Source: Myxococcales bacterium
GTDB lineage: Bacteria; Myxococcota_A; UBA9160; SMWR01
Assembly (NCBI GenBank): GCA_022561775.1
Contig: JADFQO010000007.1
Coordinates: 1-64,000, forward strand
Length of the DNA stretch: 64,000 bases
Direction of reading: 5' to 3'
Shown piece by piece: positions 48,540 to 56,598 of the stretch; position 1 is the first letter of the stretch, and each line of letters begins with the position of its first letter. The notes beneath the pieces were generated by a model. The model had not been told where the DNA came from, ran no database searches, and saw only the letters and a program-made list of their open reading frames with translations. The translations under genes and the position numbers were made by a program.

Positions 48540-49859
48540 CTATGCGTCCGCGCTTTCGCGCACTCCAGACCAGCGCATGATCGAGAGTGCGATCGTCTTG
48601 GTCAGGTCGATCAGCTGTTCGATGGTCACGAACTCGTCAGCCGAATGCGCCGACTCGATGTCGGCGCCCAGGTTGATCGTCGGGATCTGGGAGTGGTTGA
48701 TGAGATGGACGCAGTCCGTCAGAGAGCCAAAGCCCATCAGTTCGGGCTGGATGCCGACGTCGGCCAATGCCTGCAGCGCGGTCTGGACGATGGGTTCGTC
48801 CTCGCTCACCTCCGCTGGATAGATCCACCCCTCGGGTCCTCCGAGATCGAGTTCGGGGGGATTCTCGCGGAGCCAGGGGTCATTGGCGGCCACGGCATCG
48901 AGCTTCTCTTCGATCTCGGCCCGTTTGTCCTTCGTGCCCGGTACGAACATGCAGTCGAACTCGATCTCGACCTTCTCCGGGATCGTGACCGACCAATCGC
49001 CTCCGTGGATGACCGTCGGAATGATGTGATCCGGAGGCACGAGCGGGTGCTGCTTGTCGGGCTGGGTGTGCCATTGCTCGGTGGCCTCGGCCATTCCCTC
49101 GAGGACGCGCATCGCCTTGGAGATCGCGTTCACCGCGCCGCCTTCTTGCCAGTGGGGCTGAGGCTGTTCGGCGTGACCTGCGCGTCCGAACACGGTGACC
49201 CGCCCGCCCATCGAGCCGCGCACCGCGGTGCCCACCCGCATGTTCGTGGGTTCGGGGATGATCGCGGCGTCGGCCGTATAGCCCCGCTGGCAAGCGGCCA
49301 GCGTTCCCATACAGCTGGCCTCTTCGTCTGGAACGATCTGCGCGAGGATGTCCCCCTCGAGCGCAAGGCCCGCGCGCCCGATGAACTCGAGCGCCTTCAA
49401 CATCGCGGCGATGCCGCCCTTCATGTCGTTGCTGCCGCGACCGTAGATCTTGCCGTCGACGACTTCACCTCCAAACGGATCGTGCGTCCAGCTCCCGAGC
49501 AAGCCCGGCGGAACGACGTCGTAGTGTCCGTTGAGAATCAGCGATCGGTCTTCGCCGGCGCCCGGAAGTCTCCCCACCAGGATCGGCATGTTGCGCAGGT
49601 CGCGACTCTTGTCCACACCCGATCCCGGCGGCGCATCGAGTTTGGCGGCATCGGCCTCCCAGACATCGATTTCCTGGAAACCCAGCTCGGTCAAGATCTC
49701 TTTGATGAACGCCTGATGACGGATGAACTCGTCGTGCTCGACGGATTCCGAACTCGGCGTGACGGTCTTGAAGGCGAGAAGCTCGCGCAGAAAGTCGATG
49801 ACCTCCTGGTGGTTCGCGTCGATCAGATCCAAAACCCTCTGTTCCCGTGCGTCGATCAT
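48540..49859 (-). CDS. M20 family peptidase (ArgE/DapE-like)
   Basis: LILNGHYDVVPPG; YGRGSNDMKGGIAAML; VPDEEASC. Confidence 0.92.
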   Translation of the reverse strand: MIDAREQRVLDLIDANHQEVIDFLRELLAFKTVTPSSESVEHDEFIRHQAFIKEILTELGFQEIDVWEADAAKLDAPPGSGVDKSRDLRNMPILVGRLPGAGEDRSLILNGHYDVVPPGLLGSWTHDPFGGEVVDGKIYGRGSNDMKGGIAAMLKALEFIGRAGLALEGDILAQIVPDEEASCMGTLAACQRGYTADAAIIPEPTNMRVGTAVRGSMGGRVTVFGRAGHAEQPQPHWQEGGAVNAISKAMRVLEGMAEATEQWHTQPDKQHPLVPPDHIIPTVIHGGDWSVTIPEKVEIEFDCMFVPGTKDKRAEIEEKLDAVAANDPWLRENPPELDLGGPEGWIYPAEVSEDEPIVQTALQALADVGIQPELMGFGSLTDCVHLINHSQIPTINLGADIESAHSADEFVTIEQLIDLTKTIALSIMRWSGVRESADA

Positions 49860-49893
49860 CGCAAATCTCCTTTCTTCAACCGTGATTGCGCGC

Positions 49894-50919
49894 TCAGTCG
49901 TTTCCGTCCGGGTGTCTTCGCGCGTCGTGGGATCCGGGCCGCGCCGGGCGCCGGCCGGCGCGCCAACCGTTGGGGGTGGCTCCGCCGGCTGTGCGGCGTA
50001 CCATCAGCCCCGCCTCTTCGACGATCTCTGCGACGAGTTCTTCCTGGCGATAGGCCATCAGGTGCACGCCGTGAACGCCTGCCATCTCGCGCACCTGTTG
50101 GATGATTTCGACGCAGATTTTCTTGCCCTCCGCGCGCTTGTGCTGCTTGGGTGTCTTGCGCAGGCGCTCGATGACATGATCGGGAATGTGCACGCCGGGT
50201 ACGTTGCTGCGCATGAATTCCGCGGCGCGCTCCGAACGCAGCGGCCCGACACCGACCAGGAAGTAGGCCTTTTCGTCCAGGCCGAGGTCGCACACGCGCT
50301 TCATGAAAGACTCGAGTTGCGGCACATCGAAGCAATACTGCGACTGGAAGAAGTCCGCTCCCGCTTCGATCTTCTTGGCCATTCGATGCGGCCGCCAGTC
50401 GAGCGGGGGAGCGAAGGGATTCGACGCAGCTCCCAAAAAGAGGCGAGGGCGCACGGTGATCTCGCGGCCACTCATGTAACAGCCTTCATCGCGCATGGTG
50501 CGGATCGTTCGCAGCAGTTGGATTGAATCGAGGTCGAAGACGCGCTTGGCTCCGGGTTGGTCGCCCGCAGTTACGTCGTCCCCAGTCAGACAGAGGATGT
50601 TGTGGACCCCCATCGCGGCGGCGCCCAGCACGTCCCCCTGGATCGCGATTCGGTTGCGATCGCGGCAGGAGACCTGCATGACCGGCGAGTAACCGGCGTG
50701 GGTGAGCAGCGCGCAGATCGCAACGCTGGACATATGGCAGTGCGCGCCCGAAGCGTCCGTCGCGTTGATGGCGTCGCAGACCTGGGAGAGAACGAGTGCG
50801 GCGTCGAATACGTGGTGCGGGTCGGCGCTATCCGGCGGGTTGAGTTCCGCGGTGACGGCGAACAGGCCCGCGCGCAGGACTTTTTCGAGACGGCCATCGG
50901 ATTTGGGGGGCGGTAGCAT
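49894..50919 (-). CDS. metF: Methylenetetrahydrofolate reductase family protein
   Basis: VTAELNPPDSAD; ILCLTGDD; KKIEAGADFFQSQYCFDV. Confidence 0.85.
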   Translation of the reverse strand: MLPPPKSDGRLEKVLRAGLFAVTAELNPPDSADPHHVFDAALVLSQVCDAINATDASGAHCHMSSVAICALLTHAGYSPVMQVSCRDRNRIAIQGDVLGAAAMGVHNILCLTGDDVTAGDQPGAKRVFDLDSIQLLRTIRTMRDEGCYMSGREITVRPRLFLGAASNPFAPPLDWRPHRMAKKIEAGADFFQSQYCFDVPQLESFMKRVCDLGLDEKAYFLVGVGPLRSERAAEFMRSNVPGVHIPDHVIERLRKTPKQHKRAEGKKICVEIIQQVREMAGVHGVHLMAYRQEELVAEIVEEAGLMVRRTAGGATPNGWRAGRRPARPGSHDARRHPDGND

Positions 50920-50922
50920 CGC

Positions 50923-51411
50923 CTAACCCCCTGCCCTCGGAGTGTCGCCCCAGCCCGCAGGCGTGACCCTGTCCTTGCCCGTCATCAAATTGACCCACGC
51001 CGAGCTTCCCTCGAGCTGGCGATCGACCGGTGGTTGCAGGATATGCAATTCATCTTTGTAGGTCGTCATCATCTGGGAGCGCTCGAAGGCCTCGACCCAG
51101 ATACAGCGCATCTCGGGCTCGACCTCGCAATGGCCGTTTGGGCGCACGCCTCCACAGGGTCCGTTTCGAAGGTTCTTCGGGCAGGTCATCGGGCAGGTCA
51201 TGCCCGTCGAGTGGAGAATGCACTGTCCACACATCTTGCAGTCGAAGATCCGGCGCTTCGTGAACTCCTCGGGCGCGGAGAGCCAACGGGCGAGGCGCTT
51301 CTCTCCGACCATGCGAATTGCGAATTTGAGCTTCATCGCGATCCACAAGTTCGCCTTGTAGCCCACCGCGAGCAGGCGCGGATGATTCTGTAGGCGGCGT
51401 GCCAGGCCCAT
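50923..51411 (-). CDS. MTHFR C-terminal zinc-ribbon-type protein (MetV-like)
   Basis: CKMCGQCILHSTGMTCPMTCPKNLRNGPCGGVRPNGHCEVEPEMRCIWVEA. Confidence 0.85.
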   Translation of the reverse strand: MGLARRLQNHPRLLAVGYKANLWIAMKLKFAIRMVGEKRLARWLSAPEEFTKRRIFDCKMCGQCILHSTGMTCPMTCPKNLRNGPCGGVRPNGHCEVEPEMRCIWVEAFERSQMMTTYKDELHILQPPVDRQLEGSSAWVNLMTGKDRVTPAGWGDTPRAGG

Positions 51412-51470
51412 CGGTTGGTCGTTCCTCGAATCATCGACCTTTGCGCGGAATTGAAGTCCGCGCGAAGGTG

Positions 51471-52163
51471 TCAGCTGCCGCGACTCCGGCGTCGCCCCCG
51501 TCTGCGCCCGTTTTCAGCCGGCTGCGACTCCATCGGCGTCTTGGGGGTCGGAAGGGTCACTACTTTGGCGAGCTCTGTAAAGGGGTCCCTCCCGTTGGGA
51601 ATCGCCATCGCGTGAACGAAGTGGTCTTGAAACGCCGGTTCGATCGCGGTCTCGATCTTCTCGATGGTGCGAACCTTGGCTTCGATGACGCCCCGCACGC
51701 TCCCGTCGAGAAGTGCTGCGACGGCTCCGGTCCCCGCGGCGTTGCCCGCAGAAGAAACTTCGGAAAGCACACAGTCGGGGATCATCCCGAGTACCATCGC
51801 GTATTTCACGTCGATGTTGCTGCCGAACGCACCCGCGAGTCGGATTCGATCGACCCGATCGATGCCGAAGTGATCCATCAAGAGGCGCACACCCGCGTAG
51901 AGCGCTCCCTTTGCCAGCTGTATCGCTCGGACGTCGTTTTGCGAAACGCTGATCAGTGGCGAGCCTTCGTGGAGCACGTAGCGGAACGTGCGCTCGTCCT
52001 GGGTGACCCGCGAAGTGCGCTCGCGATACGCGCCGTCGATGCGGCCGTCCCTGTCGATGACGCCCGCGAGAAAGAGTTCGGCGACGACTTCGATGATGCC
52101 GGTCCCACAGATCCCCGTGATCCCGATGCCTTCGAGCGCCGCGTCGAAACCCGGTGTAGCCCG
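51471..52163 (-). pseudogene. 5'-truncated DUF4445/RACo-like corrinoid-activation ATPase
   Basis: Frame reads FDAALEGIGITGICGTGIIEVVAELFLAGVIDRDGRIDG...RLAGAFGSNIDVKYAMVLGMIP...; in-frame TGA at 52164-52166 and no ferredoxin/N-terminal domain upstream. Confidence 0.7.
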
Positions 52164-52312
52164 TCAGGGGAAGTCGGACATTGGGGTGATCTAGGCTAAG
52201 AGACACTTTACGGGATCTGCGATCCCGGACGCATAAATCCAGCTGAAAGATGGGATTTTGGCAAGGGGTGCGCGGCTGATTTGGCGTGCTGGCGAAATAG
52301 GCCCGTGTCCGC

Positions 52313-53395
52313 TCAGGGCCGTTTGGGAATCAGGATGGTGTAGTCGAGGTCCAGGACGAGGTTCGACGGGTAGCGCTCGCGCCCGCTGTCGGGGTCGCGC
52401 GACTTGATCTCGAAGTGCTCGAGGCTCGGATTCTGGTTCTTGACGGCCACCAGGCGCAGGCGCAGCGCGCCGAGGTCCTCCCGGCCCAGCTCGATCCGGT
52501 CGATGACATCGGTGAACGCGTAGAGGGTATCACCGGCCACCGTCGGGTTCGCGTGGGCGCCCGAATTGATCGCCAGGATGCGCAGCGCGTTTTCGAGTCC
52601 GTCGTAGGAGATCGTGTGCGCGAGTGAGATGATGTGGCCGCCGTAGATGATCCGCTTGCCGAGTCGGGAATCCTTCTGGGCGTGGTGGTTGAAGTGCACC
52701 CGGGCCGTGTTTTGATAGAGGCGGGTCGCCATCTGGTGTTCGGCGTCCTCGATCGTCATGCCCTGGGGGTGCGGGATGCGCTCGCCGGGCTCGTAGTCAC
52801 CCCAGAACGCGCTGCCGCCCGTCACCACGGGATCGAACTTCGATACGTCGAGTTGTTCGGGAATCAAAAAGTCCTCGACCGCGACCATTGCGGGCAGGTC
52901 CGGCGAATCGTCGTCGCCCGTGCGCTGTTCGGGCTTTCGCTTGTTGACCATCGCCCAGCGGTAAAAGTGGAGCACGAGCTCGTCGCGCTGGTTGGTACCC
53001 TGCGTGCGCACCCAGACGATTCCGACGTCTCCCTTCGAGGTTTCGCGCTTTGCGATGACCTCGGTTTTCGAGCGCAGGGTATCTCCGGGAAAGACGGGCA
53101 CGCCAAAACGCACATCCGCGTAGCCGAGGTTCGCGGGTGAGTTCAGCGATACGTCCTGCACCGCTCGTCCGAAGACGATGTGGAAGACCAGCAGGTCGTG
53201 GGCGATTTCCCGCTCGAAGCCGAGTGTGCGCCCGAGCTCGCTCGAGCAGTTCAGCGGCCGGCGGTCGCCGGTCAGCGCGATGTAGAGCGCGAGGTCGCCC
53301 TCGGTAATGGTTCGCGGAATTGCGTGGTGGAAGATCTGCCCGCGCGAAAAATCTTCAAAGAAGTTGCCATCGGTAATCTTGGTGGCGGTCGTCAT
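52313..53395 (-). CDS. mch: MaoC-like double-hotdog dehydratase, probable mesaconyl-CoA hydratase
   Basis: GNFFEDFSRGQIFHHAIPRTITEGDLALYIALTGDRRPL...DLLVFHIVFGRAVQDVSLNSPANLGYADVRFG...FPGDTL. Confidence 0.75.
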   Translation of the reverse strand: MTTATKITDGNFFEDFSRGQIFHHAIPRTITEGDLALYIALTGDRRPLNCSSELGRTLGFEREIAHDLLVFHIVFGRAVQDVSLNSPANLGYADVRFGVPVFPGDTLRSKTEVIAKRETSKGDVGIVWVRTQGTNQRDELVLHFYRWAMVNKRKPEQRTGDDDSPDLPAMVAVEDFLIPEQLDVSKFDPVVTGGSAFWGDYEPGERIPHPQGMTIEDAEHQMATRLYQNTARVHFNHHAQKDSRLGKRIIYGGHIISLAHTISYDGLENALRILAINSGAHANPTVAGDTLYAFTDVIDRIELGREDLGALRLRLVAVKNQNPSLEHFEIKSRDPDSGRERYPSNLVLDLDYTILIPKRP

Positions 53396-53513
53396 CGGTG
53401 CTCATCCCAGCTGCGTTGGTCTTCTTCCCGCAAATCGAGCCGGCCGATCCTAACCGACGGGATCGCGTACTGGAAGGCGCTGAATCCGGATTTCCGGGTC
53501 GGACTGCGGGGAA

Positions 53514-54098
53514 TCACGGTACGGATTCAACGGTGTAGCGGAAGATCTCCCAGCGGCTCGACCAGGAGTCCACCGGAAGTCCCGCCTTGCGCTTGAGTTC
53601 GTACCAGAACGCAGACGGTTCGGGGAAGCTCTCCCAGACGGCGGGCAGAAAGGTTTCCTGTCGGGCGCGGTCTCGCACGACGAGGCCGTCGACTCCCGGG
53701 CGAATCGCATTGAGCAGCGCCTCCTCGTCGGGGGCGGAAAGTGGTTCCAGGGAGCTGAGGATCGAGAGGTGAATCTCGAGGGTAGCGAGCTCTTCGGCCT
53801 CGATGGGCGGAAAGCGGCTATCGCGAAACGCCGCCTGAAACGCGCTGTGTGCGACGTCGCCGACCAGGGGTCGACTCGCCACGAGTCCGCCGAGACAACC
53901 GCGAAGCTCGCCCGCGCGGCGGAGCGTGACGAACGTTGCGCGCTGCTCTCTGAGTTCGGGTGGGTAGGCGTCGGGATCGATGACGAGGGGCTGGCCCGTT
54001 CGCAGGCCAGACTCGATTGACTGGCGGGCGACGTCGAGCAGCATCGCTTTGCCGGGGCTTGCGCCCTCCGGTTCTTTCGATCGATCAGGCGAAGACAT
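53514..54098 (-). CDS. amrA: AmmeMemoRadiSam system protein A (AMMECR1 family)
   Basis: ATFVTLRRAGELRGCLGGLVASRPL; FRDSRFPPIEAEEL. Confidence 0.9.
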   Translation of the reverse strand: MSSPDRSKEPEGASPGKAMLLDVARQSIESGLRTGQPLVIDPDAYPPELREQRATFVTLRRAGELRGCLGGLVASRPLVGDVAHSAFQAAFRDSRFPPIEAEELATLEIHLSILSSLEPLSAPDEEALLNAIRPGVDGLVVRDRARQETFLPAVWESFPEPSAFWYELKRKAGLPVDSWSSRWEIFRYTVESVP

Positions 54099-54879
54099 AG
54101 GAGCCGTAACCGACGACTCGCTGTTTATCGCCCGCGGTGTCACCCGAGCTGCGCAGATCGACGGTTTCCACCGACAACCCGTGGCGCTTCGCGGCGACCA
54201 ACAGGCCGCGCGTGGGGACGCGGCCGCACGCCGACTCGGGTTCCAGGGCCTGGGCGTCGAGGGCTTCGATCGCGCGGGTGGTGGCAGCGTCCAGGCGGCG
54301 GGCGGTTTCGTAGTCGTAGTAGTGGCTGAGGTCCGAACTCACGACGAACAGCGTTTCCGGGCCTCCCCACAATCGCTCGATCACCTCTCCGACCTCTTCG
54401 GGCTCCGCATCACCCACGGACAGCGGCACGAGCGAGAAGTCTTCGAGCAGGACCTGAAGAAAGGGAAGCTGCACCTCGAGGCTGTGTTCGTCCCGATGGG
54501 CGGCGTCGAAGATCCGCATCTGGGGGAGATCGAGGATTTGGTCGATCGCCTCGCGGTCGAGCGGAACCGCGCCCAACGGGGTTAGGAAGGCGTCCGCGCC
54601 CGACGCCGCCAGTCCGCGCAGCGCGATCCGGTGGGAGGGGCCGAGCAGGACGACCCGCCGGATCGTGCGCCGCTGACCGGCGATGCGCGCGTACCCGCTC
54701 GCGGCCACCGGACCCGAATAGACGTAGCCCGCGTGGGGAACGATCAGTGCCTTCGGGGCAGGGGCGCTGCTGGGGGGCACCGGAACCGCGGCGAGGTAGC
54801 TCGCCACCGCGCTCTCGAGTTCCGCGCTGTCTTCCGGATAGAAAAAGCCCGCCACAGCGGGCGCACGCGTCCGGCTCAT
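54085..54879 (-). CDS. amrB: AmmeMemoRadiSam system protein B (MEMO1 family)
   Basis: RAPAVAGFFYPEDSAELESAV; IVPHAGYVYSGPVAASGYARI; SSDLSHYYDYETA. Confidence 0.95.
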   Translation of the reverse strand: MSRTRAPAVAGFFYPEDSAELESAVASYLAAVPVPPSSAPAPKALIVPHAGYVYSGPVAASGYARIAGQRRTIRRVVLLGPSHRIALRGLAASGADAFLTPLGAVPLDREAIDQILDLPQMRIFDAAHRDEHSLEVQLPFLQVLLEDFSLVPLSVGDAEPEEVGEVIERLWGGPETLFVVSSDLSHYYDYETARRLDAATTRAIEALDAQALEPESACGRVPTRGLLVAAKRHGLSVETVDLRSSGDTAGDKQRVVGYGSYVFA

Positions 54880-54938
54880 TTCAGCTTCACCACCTGTCTG
54901 CCGGCTGTTGCGGCGCACGCCTCTAGTTTGACACGCTC

Positions 54939-56075
54939 GTGGCTCATTGCATCCTCTGGGGAGGAGGGTTCGCGGCCGTGGGAGATCTCGCGGAATCCAG
55001 CTCGGAGGTGTCCGGGCGCTACTGGCATCGACTCGAAGACGGTCAGCTGCAGTGCGACCTCTGCCCGAGGGCCTGTCGGTTGCTCGATGGCCAGCGCGGT
55101 CTGTGCTTCGTGCGGGCCCGGCGAGGCGACGAGATCGTCCTCACCACGTATGGACGTTCGAGCGGGTTCTGCGTCGACCCGATCGAAAAGAAACCGCTCA
55201 ACCACTTTCTGCCGGGTACGCCGGCTCTTTCGTTCGGAACCGCGGGTTGCAACCTCTCCTGTCGTTTTTGTCAGAACTGGGATATCTCCAAGTCCCGAGA
55301 ATTCGACACGCTGGCCGACGCGGCGTCTCCGGAAGAAATTGCCCGAGCCGCAAAGGCGCACGGTTGTCGGAGCGTCGCCTATACGTACAACGATCCCGTG
55401 ATTTTTCTCGAGTACGCGGTCGATGTCGCACAGGCGTGCCGGGAGCTGGATCTGATGTCGGTCGCGGTGACGGCGGGTTATGTCTGCGACGAGCCGCGTC
55501 GTGAGTTCTTTGAATTCATGGATGCGGCGAATGTCGATCTCAAGGCTTTCACCGACGACTTCTACCGGAAGGTGTGCGGGGGACGACTCGATCCCGTTCT
55601 CGAGACGCTGCGTTACCTGAAACACGAGACCGAGGTCTGGTTCGAGATCACGACGCTGCTCATTCCCGGTGAAAATGACTCCGAAGCGGAAATCCACGCG
55701 GCGAGCTGCTGGATCGCCGAGAACCTCGGGCCCGACGTCCCATGGCACTTCACGGCCTTTCACCCCGACTACCGGATGCTCGACCGGGATCGCACGCCCG
55801 TCGAGATCCTGCGCCGAGCGCGGAAGATCGCTCGAAGTCACGGAATCCGATACGTCTACACCGGAAACGTTCGCGATCGGGCCGGCGGCAGTACGCTCTG
55901 CCACGGATGCGGCGAGCTCCTGATCGGGCGGGACGGCTATGTGCTCACCCATTGGAGTCTGACCGCGGACGGCCGTTGCCCGGGTTGTGGGGAACCGTGC
56001 GCGGGCGTTTTTGATTCCACTCCGGGAGATTGGGGGGCGCGCCGGCTCCCCGTACGTCTGCGGTCGGGCCGCTAG
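54939..56075 (+). CDS. amrS: AmmeMemoRadiSam system radical SAM enzyme
   Basis: GTAGCNLSCRFCQNWDIS (CxxxCxxC); CDLCPRACRLLDGQRGLCFVR. Confidence 0.93.
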   Translation: MAHCILWGGGFAAVGDLAESSSEVSGRYWHRLEDGQLQCDLCPRACRLLDGQRGLCFVRARRGDEIVLTTYGRSSGFCVDPIEKKPLNHFLPGTPALSFGTAGCNLSCRFCQNWDISKSREFDTLADAASPEEIARAAKAHGCRSVAYTYNDPVIFLEYAVDVAQACRELDLMSVAVTAGYVCDEPRREFFEFMDAANVDLKAFTDDFYRKVCGGRLDPVLETLRYLKHETEVWFEITTLLIPGENDSEAEIHAASCWIAENLGPDVPWHFTAFHPDYRMLDRDRTPVEILRRARKIARSHGIRYVYTGNVRDRAGGSTLCHGCGELLIGRDGYVLTHWSLTADGRCPGCGEPCAGVFDSTPGDWGARRLPVRLRSGR

Positions 56076-56077
56076 CG

Positions 56078-56140
56078 GGCGAATCCAGAGGATTCGCTTG
56101 CGACGCCTCGCGATCCCATTCTGGGATCGCGCTCCTGGCC
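56078..56140. repeat. Double-hairpin dispersed repeat, copy B
   Basis: GGCGAATCC-AGA-GGATTCGC ... CGATCCCA-TTC-TGGGATCG ... GCTCCTGGC; matches 4741-4801. Confidence 0.75.
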
Positions 56141-56216
56141 GCGTCGCGGAAGCGGTTCTCGCCACCTGCACTTCGAGTCGCGGCGCCGATGCCGAGATGC
56201 CCTATCTTCGTCGTCT

Positions 56217-56561
56217 GTGGAGGGGAGAGAAACCGTGCAGGACAGAAACGCGAAATTTTCCATCGGCGACATCGTTCGTCACCGGCTCTATCCGTTCCGC
56301 GGGGTGATCTTCGACGTCGATCCGGAGTTCGCAAACTCCGAGGAGTGGTGGCTCTCGATTCCCGAGGCGATTCGGCCGATCAAGGAACAGCCCTACTACC
56401 ATCTCCTGGCCGAGAACGAAGAGGCCACCTACGAGGCCTACGTGTCGGAGCAGAATCTGCTCAACGACGAATCCGGGGTGCCGTGTCGTCACCCCCTCGT
56501 GGACGAGTATTTCGAGTCACGCGACGGGCATTACCTACCCCGGAGTCGCACCGCGAACTGA
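56217..56561 (+). CDS. hspQ: Heat shock protein HspQ
   Basis: FSIGDIVRHRLYPFRGVIFDVDPEF...QPYYHLLAENE...AYVSEQNLL. Confidence 0.92.
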   Translation: MEGRETVQDRNAKFSIGDIVRHRLYPFRGVIFDVDPEFANSEEWWLSIPEAIRPIKEQPYYHLLAENEEATYEAYVSEQNLLNDESGVPCRHPLVDEYFESRDGHYLPRSRTAN

Positions 56562-56598
56562 GGGCCCCGGTCGCGAATGGCTCCCGAGGACCGATGCG

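Noticed and set aside
48516-50105. 529-aa plus-strand ORF
   Set aside because: Antisense to the M20 peptidase and metF.
52140-52320. IS end at the DUF4445 truncation point
   Set aside because: Sequence cccgtcaggggaagtcggacattggggtgatc looked terminus-like but I cannot match it to a known IS without a search.
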